In this document: positions 14,291 to 29,200 of the stretch, in pieces
How positions within the stretch are numbered: position 1 is the stretch's first letter
Layout: every line of letters begins with the position of its first letter
Assembly (NCBI GenBank): GCA_914767715.1
Contig: OU612072.1
Span: 682,001 to 746,000 of the forward strand
DNA length: 64,000 bases
Direction of reading: 5' to 3'
Origin: Membranipora membranacea
Taxonomy: Eukaryota; Bryozoa; Gymnolaemata; Cheilostomatida; Membraniporidae
Position numbers and translations under genes: made by a program
Notes under the pieces: model-generated
The model's database searches: none
Seen by the model: only the letters and a program-made list of their open reading frames with translations
What the model was told of the DNA's origin: nothing

Positions 14291-17200
14291 GGGTGTGAAT
14301 ATTGAGTTTTTTGAGATATTCATATATCACTCTAAATACAATAGGACGATAAACTTGATCTTACATAATATTCAGGATAGTTATCTAAAGATGATTTGCA
14401 GTAAATTACTCCTCTAGCGGAGTAGGGAGTCTATATGAAGAAATGAGAGCAAATGTTAGCTTGCTTTAAATGTAGCTATTTGTGAATTTTCCCTGCTGCA
14501 AATATACACAATGTTACATTGACTGCCAGCAACTCACATTTCGGCACATATTATATAACATATTGACTATGGACCAATTGTTTCCCCTGAAACAGCTGAG
14601 GTCGGCTCAACAAATATGAATGGCTGAGGATGAATTTTTTTCGCAATTCTTAGTTTTGGATCTTTTTACCAGATGTATTATTACTGATGAAAACCGTGTA
14701 AGCCCTCTTTCTTTCACCCTATCTAGATATGAAGTTAGGGCACTGAGATCATTGCATTTGGAGCCGGATTCTAACATTTTAACAAATTACAAATAACACA
14801 ACACTTAAAAACCAAAATCACAATCTGATCGCTCACCAGGTGAGTGAGCAATACCTGCTAGGGGTCTCACTTTCAAATCGTTCAGTCAATGATTGAACTA
14901 TATACATTCTGAGCGAGCGATTTGGGAGTGATTTTGTCTAATTGAAAGACCAAGTGGGCAATAATTTCGAGTGATGCGATAGTGATAAATTGCTTTAGTA
15001 AAGTATCGCTCTTTCTAATTGAAAGACACCCCTGATTGGCAAACTACTGAAGGCTACTAGTAGTGATAATAACTAACAGTTACTAGCTAGACTTCTTAGT
15101 TAGTCTACTCATTCTTCACGACTGAGTAGTAGAGTACTACTCTACTACTCAGTCGTGAAGAATGAGTAGACTTACAGAGTAGTGTGAGAGTAGCTTACCA
15201 CTTTATCTGATGAATACTTGTTCTTCCTACACTAACTGCCTTCAAGTTGTTTGACGCGGTAGTCAAATGTCAATAGGTGCCAACATCCTGCTAATCCAAT
15301 GCCTCAGGTACGTTCTAAAATGTAAGGTACAGTAATCAAAATCAAGCAGATATAATGTTCATAAAAAGTTCCATAGAGGAGTAAAGTATTCACAGGAGGA
15401 AATTTTCTTCATTTTGCGCAGGCTTGAAAAAGCTAACTTCAAGAGTAGCAAACATACGCCCACCCTTTTTTTCTTTTTATGGACTTCAACCTTCACTAGC
15501 CAAAATTTAATGCTAGCTTACATTAAGTCATCTCAAGACTAGCTAAACTAAACTTTAGCTAATACTTACTCCCAAGGCTATACGTTTAGTTGACTATAAA
15601 TTAGAAACAAGTTTTATGCTGTTTAATTTTTTTTAGGGCCTGTGACCTAGAATTATCCACACACCAACATATGTTGGGAAGTTAAATGCCCCATGATAAC
15701 CACAATCGAACAATTGACAATACTTTAAGAGACAGATTTCATTATCATTTCATTCACCTGCAATCGACCTTATCAATCTAATTAGTTAACCACTAATTAG
15801 GTTGATAAGGTAGATAGCAGGTGAAGGGAGGGAGGGAGGGGGGTCTTTCAATGAGTATGAGATATGGTTACCAATCAGGCTACCGATGGTATCCTTGATT
15901 TGGACAATCAAATACAAATGATCACTGCGATGGTATCCTTGATTTGGACAATCAAATACAAATGATCACTGCGATGGTATCCTTGATTTGGACAATCAAA
16001 TACAAATGATCACTGCGTCAGGGTAGCGAAGAGTATATCATGACCCATCATGAATCATAATAATGTAACTATTTGACACTCAGACACTCACTCCGTACAT
16101 CAAGATTTCTCAGGACAGAATTCAAACCACCAAAGGTTCTGATGCGTAACTCTGCCATTATCATGCCATACTGAATCAGTCTTTCTCCTGTATTCTCTGC
16201 AACAAATATTTAGTTGATGATGTGATAAAGTATGAATATAATACATTCCAATGTCCTAAGTACATTATTTGCATTCAAATTATTTGCAGTCTTATAACAA
16301 GGCTTTGCTGCTACAAGGTTCATCCCTGGACCCTTCAATTTTCTCTGCATTGAGAGCCTGATTCTAGCATGTTGCCAAATTACAAATAACACAACACTTA
16401 AAGACCTGGTTAAATCTACAATCCCTATGATGGAAACAGATTTGCCAGCCGTTGGTGAAGAAGTTTGTGAAATTTTATATCTGGTGTCTTGGAATGGAAA
16501 CACTCGATCTATAGGTTTGATCAGCACATAACGCCAGCAAATTTGTAACTAAAATGATCATTCAAGATAATGAGCTGTGGCAAGGAGGGTGGAATATAGG
16601 GAAGAGGTGACTTGATGTTGCGAGATGGAATGAGTTGTTCCCTCCATGAAAAAAAGAGCACAACTCCGATAGTCACTGAACTCCTAATTACACTAACTGG
16701 CCGGCTTCAATGAAAATTTCTTGCTGAGGCCTGCCAGTGTTCAAGCAGTTTTTACCAAATTTATGCCATGATACTTCAACGATTACACCGACGCAATTAT
16801 CATCAGTTAGCCTACACATATCACCTGACATTTATATCATTATATTACTAACGATGCTCGATGCAAGTGTAACAGTGGAGATATCGATGCTTATAACCCC
16901 AGCCATCTCAAGCCTTTCTGGGTCAGTTCCCTGCTGCAACTTAATCAAATTTTACAACCGAAAATGAAAATTTGATTGTCTCCTTACCTGTTTGAATTGA
17001 GTAAGCTGAACGACTATTGATACTACGAGTTGTATCACATCTGCTATAAACCACCCAAACACTCTCTTCTTCATTGTACTGTTCTCAGTACTATTCTGCG
17101 GTTTACAATGTAGACTAAAATACAAAAAAATCTGCAATCAAAAGGAGTCATTTCTTGTATCTAGGCCTATCTACTTTTTTCCCAAATTAACAAGACGAAT

Positions 17201-20200
17201 AATTAAACCAGCGTTATACTCTAGAGAGCTAGTACCTCTACAACACTTGAATACACCATTCTATTGATGAAGATTTACATTTGGGAAACTTTTGCAATTG
17301 TGTGCAAGCTGGCAATGGTCTAGTTTCTCTTAGTAACAAATTTCTCTACTCTCCAACTACAGACCACTATAACCAATGGTTGTCAGTGGTTGACCTTGAA
17401 TTAAGGCGAAGTACATGCTTGCAACTCAAAGAGCCCGCACATGTAATATTATATGCAATCCGCCCCCCTCCCCGATCACTGCTTATTATAATGAAATTAC
17501 CACTGTGACGCAGTTGAGACTCTGTACAGCCAACAAATCATTCGAATTCAATACCATTAGCAAAAGGCAAGGTCTGCACTGGTTTCCTTCCTCTGGTGAT
17601 CGGGGTTGGTATATTCTTTATTACATTATAGACCAGGGAATATTTCAATTAGCATGAGCTGTGCTTTGTAAACCAAAAGATCATTACAACTTAAATGCTC
17701 AATATCCTCGCTCCTTAGATAAATTTGTTCGCAAATAGTTCACACAAGAGTGAGCATAGTTCAATTGATTAGTGGCCAATTCTCGAACGAAGCCAAAAGC
17801 AGGTCTCGCCTACTAAGCTAGATGATGATGTACCACTTGGTCTTATATGCACATGCTTGATCAGTAAATAAAGTGTATACTAATATGTATATAGTTTTGC
17901 TGTTTGTATTTAAGGGTGACCCCACCAGTCTCAGACAGTTGGGAATGGTTGACATGAAGCAATAGTGATCCGTCAGTTGCGCCGAGGCAAAGCCTATGCA
18001 CACACTTTATACAAATTCAAGACCCAGCCTACATAGGCTGTAGTTGTAGTAAAGAGAGGGGGCATTTCCTTACAATGTAAAATATGTAGGCCTACATGTA
18101 GCCATAGTAGATTAGCAATAACAGTTCCAGACAATTAGTTGCACGAGAGTTGCCCACCTCAACATGCCACCACCAACAAACAACAAAGCGAGGAGTAAGG
18201 AGTAAACTCCTTGGACTTGTATGAGCCTTCCCCCCCCCCTCTTACAACTCTTAGGAGTCCTTCTCCTTGCTTGATATTACACTGCACATGTACATTGGAC
18301 TGGTACCATTGGCAAACTACAGAAAGCTACTAGTAGTGATAGTAACTAACAGTTACTAGCTAGACTTCTTAGTTAGTCTACTCATTTTTCACTCACAACT
18401 GAGTAGTAGAATAGTAGTGTACCAAATATAAATACTAAATAACATTTATTTACCTGAGAGCTACAACAAATTGATTCAATCAAGTCCATTCACAGCTGTT
18501 CTAATTTCATTCTTCTTCTTCTTGTGAAGCTGAGTTGGCTCATCATCTCTTCATCGTGGTCTTATGTGTCTGTGAAGTAACTGATTGGTGCAAATGAGTG
18601 TGACTGCTGTTCAGAAAGTTGACTACTAGCAATATCGATAACTAACTCAGTGTTCCCCAACACAGATATTGTAATCAGTATGAAGTTATTGAACAGGCCA
18701 ATAAGAAAAAAGTAAGATGTAATGGGCCAATCATATCAAAGCCTGTGAAAATTCGAAGAGAGAGGGCAACTCTTCATTTTGGAAGGTTTTAACGTGAGAG
18801 GGCAATTCCGAACCAGTTACCTTATTACCCTGGAGCATTTTCACCGAGCGCGGAAAAAGAATAGCAATGACTTAGACTCGGATAGTACTTCATCTTCCTC
18901 TGAACCTACACTGGTTTTCACAATGAAGCCTAAATCAACTGAGGAACATGTCAACCACTTAGTGCCAAATGCCATTCAGAAGAAGCTGGATAGTACCTTT
19001 AACCAAACATGTATAAGTGTTTCGAAAAAGCTAAAAAAAAAAGGAAAAAAAAAGTTTATACTATCAACTATTTTAATACGACATCCACTATTTTGGTGAA
19101 CGGAAATTCTGATATTAAAGTGGCTCGACCGGTATATAAGGGCCAGTCAATGTAAAGCGATCACCCAGCCATATCAATTTCAAATGAGGTTAGCAGCATT
19201 CAAATTCCTCCTGCTTTTTCAGAAATAAGAGGAGCAGTAGTGATTTTTTTTAATAGGAATCAGATGAGCTGATGCGTAATTGTGTGATACACACGCCCAA
19301 TAAATTTTCCTTCCAAAAATTGCATCGGAAAGCGGTGAAAATACACCTGATATCATCCAAAAACTCCCAGTTCCAATGATTCCAAATCATCCGCTTCAAA
19401 TTAAACAAGCTCTTATTGGTCGATTTTGACATTATGATTTATGGTTTCAGAGGTTGCCTAGATACCGTTGTCAACATTGAAATTGACCGTTGTAATTAAA
19501 TCCTATAATCCCAGTGGGATGATCCAACATAACAATAGCTATATCATAGGCTTCTATTCAACTTTATTTATGGGTGTCTGCGAATCACAATTTCTTATAT
19601 AACACACTTGACCACTTGAGATCGCAACGTGGACTGGCTGTAAGAGGCGGAGACCAAGGTCATTCTCCGCCTCTTATTACACTGATCAGCCAATGGTCTT
19701 GCTTGTCACCAGAAAACACTAATTATGATTAATTTCCGTGTACCCCCTCATTAGCCTAGTACTTTAACTATTTCATGGCTCACTACGAGGAACTAATGTC
19801 TAAGATGCCTCATCACGTTGTTGATGCTGCCAACCAGGATTATCAATCAATCTGCCACACAGATCTGGCTAGTGTAAAAAACTATGAAAGAGATAGCTTC
19901 TCAGACGAAAGTAATATGGATACATCAATCAATAGTCCATCTTTCACACATAGCAAAGATGGAGCTACTGAGCCATCGCTCCCATCTCACCCTGTCCCAT
20001 CAACTTCATCAAACATTGAAAGTGAGTCATCAAAGGGTTTGTCTTCCCATTCCACCACCCCTTCCCAACAGAGCCCAGTCAAAAACCAGTACCCAATCAA
20101 CAATACCGCCAATCCTATATCACCCATCCCCAACACCTCATCTCCTATTATCCAGTCTGACATAGATATCACTCATGTTCGAACCGCTATAACAAATTCC

Positions 20201-23200
20201 TCTCCCATCAACCAACAGTTTAAATCTGCAACCTTTAACAGGAGACAAGCTGAGACAGGAATGCATGACCAACTCACTCCACCAAAGAAATCAAGAGAAA
20301 AATCAAGATCTCCTCTCAATAAATCGATCCCTCCACCAATCTCTGACGTAAGTTCTTACCCACCGATTTCTTCACCACCTACCAAAATTCCAGACAGCAG
20401 TCTAGATATGTGCAAGGCTTTGAACAAGTCACTGCAGTCAAGAATTCAAGAACTGGAAGAGGTAGTCAATAACCAGACCAAGATCATCCAACAAATGCAG
20501 GAGAGCAGAAACATCGGACCATTAACCATTGACACATTACGTGCTCACCTGAGCCATTTCTCAGAAACTATGGAGCAGAAATATAACCATCAACTGTTCT
20601 GTGTAAAACAACAACTGGAATCTTCCATCAACCAGAAATTTGGAACGTATGCAGAGGTTGCTGGAAGTGGAAAAACACAAAGGCACGACACTGGTGCTCA
20701 TGTTTCCCCCTCCATACCAACACCACACACTTGGACTCAACAAAACCAGGCAAACCCTTTATCCCGACCACCATCCTTCCAATCCCACGGCCGGCCTTCC
20801 CATTCGCCACACCATAGTGGATCACCAAACAATAATACCCTTCACAGCAGAAAGTCAAAACTCAAATCATCCAGTAGGGACCAACACAGCTCAGACCATC
20901 CACAGTCAACGCATAGAGAACCATTTGCACCTGAAAGAAACATTATCGTTAATATCAAATGTCAGATCATCCAAAACTGGCCATTCAATTTAGAGATACT
21001 GCTACAGCTATAAAAATTGTAACGGAACGGAATTGTCTCCTCTTTGGTGGATTGACTGCAAGGAGACCGCAAGACCCCAAGACTCAGAATTTAAACTGTG
21101 CCATGAAGTACAATGCCCCTAAAGAAGGCAGTAACAATGATATAGAGCGAGATGTCAAAGCAGTTTATCCGGAGGCCACTATTGAGAGACTCTCAAAAGG
21201 TGGTAAGACCTTGCGCACTGTGAAGGTAAAATTCGCATCACAAACACAATGGTATACCACTCAAATCTTTATTCATATATTGCCACCTATCAGAAATTTC
21301 AACTCCAAATATCTAGTTATTTTACTCAAGGCATGAAAATAGCTCATCTAAATATTAGAGGGCTTACAAGCAAAATTGATGAAGTCAAAAAGATCTTACA
21401 TGAAAATGATCTTGATATTTTTTGTTTATCTGAGACTTTTCTAAATGAGTCTAAATCAAATAGTTTTTTCCATATGTTGAACTATAATATTGTAAGACAG
21501 GATGGGAATACTGGTCAAGGAAGAGGTTTGCTATGCTGCATACGTGTTGGTATTTCATTTGAAGAGATCAATATTGCGAACCATTCAATGCCTGAGTCAA
21601 TTACTTTGAAAATCTCCCAAACCCACTCACAATCTTTTTTAACATGCTTCGTTTGTCGCCCACCTAGCGCACTTGTTGATTGGAACAATGTCTTCACTCA
21701 TTACATCGAGAACATTGTATCAATTTGAAGGGAAGTAATCATTTTGGGTGATTTTAATGTTGACCTCAGTCATAACAGCACATTGGTCAGGTGGTTTAGA
21801 AATGTCATAAATCGACTTGGACTTACACAACTAATAAAGGATTTTACAAGAATTGCAGAAAATTCTGAATCTATCATTGACACATATACACCAACCAACC
21901 AGCCAATGTTCGTTCTAGCTTAGTTCTGAAATACTCTTTAAGTGATCCTTTTTTGATTATGGCAATACGAAAAAAGAGTGTTGTAAAATCAGAGAAAAGA
22001 ATTAAGATAAATTTCAACGATTATAGCAAATTTACCGATGAAAATATACACAAATATTTCAGCAATGTTGACTGGCACCAATCTCTGTGTTACAGCAACA
22101 TCAACCATGTCATAGAGAATTTCAGTGAAACTTTCTTAAATTTAACATCAAAACTTATAAAACGGAGGACTCGCTATGTCAAATCTGAGGTCCTTCCTAT
22201 GTGGATTGATGATGAAGAGCGTGATCATATGAGACTAAGAGACCAGTATAAATCTCAAAATTTATGGGATTTTTATAAAATTGAAAGAAACTTAGTCATT
22301 AACATGATAAAAAGAAAAAAGAAGAAGTATATGACAAAACTGGTTGAAAATTCCAAAGGCCATAATACCAAATCATTGTGGAATGCGCTAAATATCAGAA
22401 ACAAAACTAAAACTTATATTGACAATGCTGCTGATATTTCTAGCAGTAATTTGAACGAGCATTTTACATCTATCGCTGCGAAGCTACCAAAAGATTTTTC
22501 TTTGATTTCTGATTTTTCTAGTACTTTACCAAATTACCACCACAAAGGTTTCAAACAATTTCCAAAATTTACAACAGTCTCATTGCATAAGCTTCTAAAA
22601 TCAATACCCATAGGCAAACGCACTGACCAGATTTCAGTTCGGATGTTAAACAAAACATTTCCCTACATAGGTCCAGTGCTCACAGATATTTTCAATAGAA
22701 TTTTAGATGAAGGAGTAATTCCAAAAGGCTGGAAAATTGCTCGCGTAACCCCTATTTTTAAGTCAGGGTCAAAAGATGACCCAGACAATTATAGACCTAT
22801 ATCAGTTTTACCCGTTCTTTCAAAGATATTTGAAAAACATGTAAATATTAATATTCAGAAATTTTTAATGAAAACCATCTAATATCTTCATCGCAGTCCG
22901 GTTTTCGCGCTGCACATTCATGCAGCGACGCCGTTCATAAAATTATTTCTGACTATTCTTCTGAGAAACTCAAACAAAAGAAGAGTATTTTTCTGTTTAT
23001 TGATTTTTGCAAGGCATTTGATTGTGTTGATCACCAAATATTAAAAAATAAACTACAGAACTTTAATTTTGAGAACAAGGCATTTTTGTTGCTATCATCA
23101 TTTCTACAGGACAGGTCTCAGTATCTTCATTTTGATGGTGCAGTGTCATCAATACTTGACATCAATATTGGGGTTCCGCATGGTTCAATACTGGCACCAA

Positions 23201-26200
23201 CTTTATTTCAGATTTATATAAATGATCTACTAAATCTACCGCTCTCCTCGAACTCTTATGCATATGCTGATGACACTGTTTTTGTAGCAAGCCATTCTGT
23301 TCCCTCTACGTTAGTTCAAATTTGTAATCGAGATTTGGTTTCAATCAACAAGTGGTGCAAAATTAATCACATGACAATAAATTATAAAAAATCACACTTT
23401 TTAAGTTCTTTTGGGGAGGATTCATCATTAAATTTAAAAATTGACAATAACCAAATATTTCAAAGGCATGACACTGAACTTCTTGGCTTTAAGATATCTG
23501 AATCATTTTCATTGAATGGCCATTGTGAGACTGTTTTGGATAAGGTGTCAAAAAATACAAACTTACTTAAGCTATGCAGACCCTACTTGACCACACATTC
23601 CGCTAAACAATTTTATTTTCAATTTATTCACTGTTATCTCATTTATGGTATCCATATATATTACAACTTATGTGCATCAAATTGTGAGGTTATCCGAGAT
23701 CTTAGCTGACCAGCACCTTATCGGAATTGCACCATCTAGACCGAGAGTGCTGACAGGCTATTAACCTTGACCTTGGACAGTCAACGCGAGATCTTATCCT
23801 CTTTACAGTACATCTTTATAGGTGAGTAGACGTTCAAATAAATTGCTCTCTTATATTATACTGTATACCATATACCAAACCTCGATACGCCTAGCTTTGC
23901 ATGGGGCAGTCGGCTTTAGAGCCAAAATATCAAAATAGAAAACCCATATTCATATCATATTATTTGTTTGTAGACATTGGCTAACCATAAGTTAGTCCAG
24001 TGAGTGAAATCCCATTCCCGGTCTCCAAAATTGGAAAGTCTGCAGGCTTTCTGAAGTTGGGGAAGGCTTCGGATAAACTGTGAATCAGCATCATCTCATG
24101 AGAAGAGGTGCAGGTTCAAATTAAACCACATTGAAATCGTGAGTGATTTTTGTGGTCAGTTTGTGAGTTGTGAGTTAGTGGTTAGTGAGTTAGTTAGTGG
24201 TTAGTTAGTGGTCGTTGAGTTAGTTTGTGGTGAACTACTAGTGATTAGTAGTAGTTGGTTTGTGAAGTTAGTTTGTTATAGTGTTGTTGTATAGTGAACC
24301 TGGGGGAATTTGTTTGTTGTTATTGTTTAAGTGTCCTACTCTAAACAAAACAAAAAGTATATTAAAACCCAAATAGCCACCATGGGCTTGAAATATCGAG
24401 AGTTCCCTACTTTGGAGATTAACCCCGAGGAGGTATTTGGTTCTTGGAAGTTGTCTTTAGACAGGTTTACTGTCGCAGTAAGGTTTGAAGTTTGTAACAG
24501 GGGAACCAAAAAGGTGACTACTGGATCAGTTGAGACCGAAGTAAACGTGTTCAACAAGGAAATGAAGTTATGTGCATTGTTGAAGGCAATTAGTAATGGA
24601 GGCTTCCAAGCATTGCAGGCCCAAGGTATAGATCTTTCAAGCGAAGAGCTGACCTATGACCAGGTTTTAAAAGCTTTAAAGAACGCTTACGAAAGAGAAG
24701 AGTCCTTAAATGTTAAATTATGGAACTTTAACAGTGCTTGTCAGCAGACGAGCGAAGATTGTAGGGATTATGTTAGACGTGTGGAACATTTGTCCCGTAC
24801 CACAGGCATATTTAAATCCACTGATAGTTCATTTAGCCCTGAAATCAAAAGAGGTGCTAATCAGGAATTAGAAAGACTTTAGCACAGATTATAGTAGTTA
24901 ATGGCCTGCAAGATTTAAAATTAAGATGTGAATTAATGGCAAAAAACGACCTTGATTGGGAGTCCCTTTGTAGTATACTGGCCTGCCATGGTACAGCTGC
25001 TGAGTCAGATCAGAAATTAGAGCGTACCAGTATTATTGTCCCTGCAGTGCCCATTAAACAGGAAGTTGCTGAGGCCAGGTATGACCCAAGGTATTCCCGC
25101 CGGGACAGTCGTAGTAGCAGTAGAGGTAGGCACGATTCTCGTGACAATAGAAGTAGGCACGATTCTCATGACCGAAATTCATGCAATGACAGTAGAGGTT
25201 GTAGCAAGGACAGGCATGATAGAAGTAAAAGTAAGGATAAGGATGGTAGGAAAGCCCAAGCTAGTAGCGGCTTGAATTATTGTTACCAGTGTAGTGATCC
25301 CCATCACAGAATTAGAAATTGTCCCCACGCCATTTGTCACTTGTGCCAGAAAAAAGGTCACACAGTAATAGACTGCCCTTCTAAGTTCAAGTCTAGTAGT
25401 AGTGACCAGCCCAAGTCTCTACGCAGCCGTGAACCCAGTCTCTACCCAGATAGAGGCCGTACATCCAGCCCAAATCACTTTATGCAAATTAGAAGAGTTA
25501 ATGTCGATCCTGACAAGCTTTTCGAACATAGTTGACTATCTGTAGGTAGAGCTGAGTTAGAATTTAGAGTTTATATCGAAGTTAATGGTAGAGGTGTTGA
25601 TTTTACTTTAGACACAGGTTCTGACGTAACTATCATTACTGATCAAACATCTCGTGATCTGAAATTAGAATTAAGGGAACCTAGTAGATTTCTAGTAGGT
25701 GCTGATTCGACTCCATTGAATGTTGCTGGCGAAAGCCTAGTAGAATTAAACAACAAAGGAATTATTATTAAATCGCTTGCACCGATTTTAAAAAATGCAA
25801 CTAGGAATTTGTTGGGAATCGTAGATATACGAGGACTTAATTTACTTGCAGTAGTTAATTCCATACAGCGAAATCGTAAAGCATTTGATTCATTTAAGGT
25901 ATTTTTTAAGTTATTTGAAGGCTTAGGCACCATGCCTGAGACTTATAAGATAATTATGAAGACGGATGTTACCCCCTTTGAAATCCGCACACCCAGGTCA
26001 ACTGCAATAGGTCTAAGAGAAAAGGCCAAGGCTGAATTACAAACTATGCTTGCCATGAATGTAATTGAAGTTGTAGAACATCCAACTGATTGGTGTTCGG
26101 GATTAACTATAGTGCCCAAAGCCCACGGTAAGACAAGAATGTGTGTTGACCTTACTACGTTAAATAGGGGTGTAAAAAGGGAACATTACCCCCTACCTCG

Positions 26201-29200
26201 AGTTAGTGATATGTTATCAAAGTTGTCGACAGGTCGATTGTTCTCCAAGTTGGATGCCAATTCTGGCTTTTAGCAAATTGTTTTGCATCCTGGTAGTAGA
26301 GCATTGACAAATTTTCTTACCCCTTGGGGACGGTATCAGTTCCGCCGTTTGCCATTTGGACTTTCATCCGCCCCTGAAATTTTCCAGCGCTCCATGGAAA
26401 AGATACTTCTAGATTTAGAAGGAGTTATTTGTATGATGGATGATGTTCTTGTCTTTGGTAGAAACGCAGAAGAGCATTGGTCTAGGCTGCGTTTGGTACT
26501 AGAAAGAATTGAAAATTCTGGTATGACCTTGAAAAAGGACAAATGTGAATTTGGCGTTACTGAAATTAAGTTTTTAGGACATGTTATTTGTTTAGAAGGT
26601 GTGAAATTAGACCCGGAAAAGGCCAAAACCATCATGTCAATTTCACCCCCCCCCCACTACTAAGAAAGAAGCTAAACGATTCTTAGGGATTGTCAATTAT
26701 TTAAACAAGTTAAGTAGTAAGTTGGCTGAATTGTGTTCGCCTATTTATGAAACTACTAATTCCAGCCCATTTTATTGGGGAATCGACCAACAAACAGCAT
26801 TTGAAGAAATTAAGGTAGAGTTGTCTAGTGCTCCTGTCCTTTGTGCTTTTGACGTTAGAAGAAGGCATAAAGTATCAGCTGATTCATCTAGAATAGCTCT
26901 TTGTGCTGTATTATTGCAGTTTACCGTCGACGAATTATGGCAGCCAGTTGAGTATGCAGCTAGGAAATTACTTCCTGCCATGCCATGATTGAATTAGAAG
27001 CATTAGGCATTACATGGGCCTGTGAGAAATTTGATTTCTATCTTGTTGGAAGAACATTCGAAATCGAGACAGATCATAAACCCCTGATCAGCTTGTTAGG
27101 TGAAAAGGACTTATCCCAACTCCCCTTAAGAGTCCAGCGATTTAAAATGAGGCTTATGAGGTATGATTTTACTATCTCGCACACTCCTGGTGTTTGTATG
27201 TATATCGCAGATTTCTTAAGTCGTCCTAATAGCCAGCCCAGTGGTAGTGATAAGGAAATTACAGAATGTCGTCTTGTTCAGTTCTACGTAGCTAGTAACA
27301 TGAAGCATATCTGGCCTGAAAATTTTCAGGAGAGGGAATTGTTGCAAGCTATTATGAATGATACAATTTGTAAGGATATACAGCAGTATATTCGGTTTGT
27401 ATGGCCATTAGACATTTCTGGATCTGATGTGGAGGTTAGAAAGTTTCATCAAGTTCGAGATAGCCTCACATTGCATGGTGATATAATTATGTATGAGTCA
27501 AGGCTTTATATCCCAAAAGCTTTGCGTCGCAAGTACTTAGAATTGTCATGAAGGTCATCAGTATATTGGCAAATGTCAAAGAAGAGCGCGGCAATTGTTT
27601 TGTTGGCCAGGTTGTAGTAAGGAAGTTGAAGAATTCATTAGAAAGTGTGACATTTGTACCAAGTTTGGAAAAATTAAGCATGAGCCCATTGGAGACTGTG
27701 GTTAACCTGATGGACCTTGGTTAGAACTTGGTTCGGATACCCTTGAATTTAAAGGCCAGTGGTATCTATTAGTTGTAGATTATTATACCACGTGGATTGA
27801 AGTTAGACCGTTGTTGTCGCTGTCTTCCTATAATGTTATTTAAGAATTTAAGTCAATATTTTCTTGTTTTCGAGTGCCTATATTATTAAGAAGTGACAAT
27901 GCAGGTTGCTATGCTAGTCTGAGTTTTAGAGATTTTGCTAAGACTTGGGGTTTCGACCAAAGATTTAGCAGCCCTCGTTATCCGCAAAGTAATGGTTTAG
28001 CGGAACGCTCTGTTGGTACCTTTAAGAATTTGTTGAAAAAATCTGATGATATTTTTTCTGCTTTGTTAGCTTACCGAGCCACACCCTTGTCTGAGGGATT
28101 TTCGCCCGGTGAGTTGATGTTTGGTAGGCGTATGAAACCGCCGCTGGGTCATCCAACAAGTATTGAAGTTGATTACTAGCAATTTGAGAAGGTTTGTTTG
28201 CAGAAACGCAAAGATGCTTTTCATAAGTGGAATCAAAAGCACCATGCTAAATATCTGCCAAAATTATTGCCAAATTGTGTGGGTTAAAGCCCCTACTGAC
28301 GCTGGTCAAGAAGGAATTGTTTTGTATAAGGATGAGTCACATCCTAAAAGTTATTGGATTAAAACAGGCTTAAGTACGGTACGCAGAAACCGTAAACATT
28401 TGTTTTTGTTACAGAAAACCAATCACCCAATTAGTGGGCCAGCCGATTCCATCATGCCTGTTGCATTAGAGTGGTATTTTGAATCAACAGGTGATAAAGG
28501 GTGTGAGGTTGTGCCTATTGCTAATCCTGGTGTGAGCTTTGATCCTAATACAGTAGGGGTTGAGGCACCTGTAGCGACAGAAAGCAACATTAGTGCTAAT
28601 GCTTTGGGTGATGATGTAGCTTTGCACGATAGTAATGATGAAATTAATGCTAGTACTGACACGTCGGGTGATGATCTAGCTGATCCCAGTCTTGATTTAC
28701 AAGTAGAGCTTAATACTGATAATGACGCTAGTACTGACATTGTGATTGATAATCTAGCTGGACCCAGTATTGAGTTGCCATTAAACCCCATCAGTGAGGC
28801 AACTAATGCCGAAGCTGACTTGGCAATTAGTATGGGAAACCCTGTTATGACAGAGGAGTTACAACCCACCAAACCTGCAGTAACTCGGTCAGGCAAGCAA
28901 CCTAAGCCTACCAAGAAAGACGAATTTGTGTACTTTGAAGTTAATTGTATGTGTAAATTATATTTGCTGTATGGTTATGAATGTGAACTTATGAATTGTT
29001 CCCTTTTGTCTATTTGCAGATTGTCTGTAATACCCTCACCGTACTTAGTACCAGAATACTCATACTAGCGAAGCAAGTCGTAACTGATGGCAGACGGTAA
29101 GTCTCCACAGAATCAGGCATTCTGCCCGAAGTGCAAGAAGCACAATCCGAAGCATGCGTTTGGATATTGTCCTTTGTTGAAATGCTATTGGAAGCATTTT

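Noticed and set aside
16210-16527. 105-codon minus-strand gene
   Set aside because: It overlaps a dispersed repeat also found near 14765 and has no domain or splice signals.
18779-19099. Small Ser/Lys-rich protein
   Set aside because: Starts on TTG, is low in complexity, and has no splice or homology support.
28423-28914. Minus-strand 163-codon frame
   Set aside because: It is antisense to the acidic tail of Gypsy pol and has no domain.
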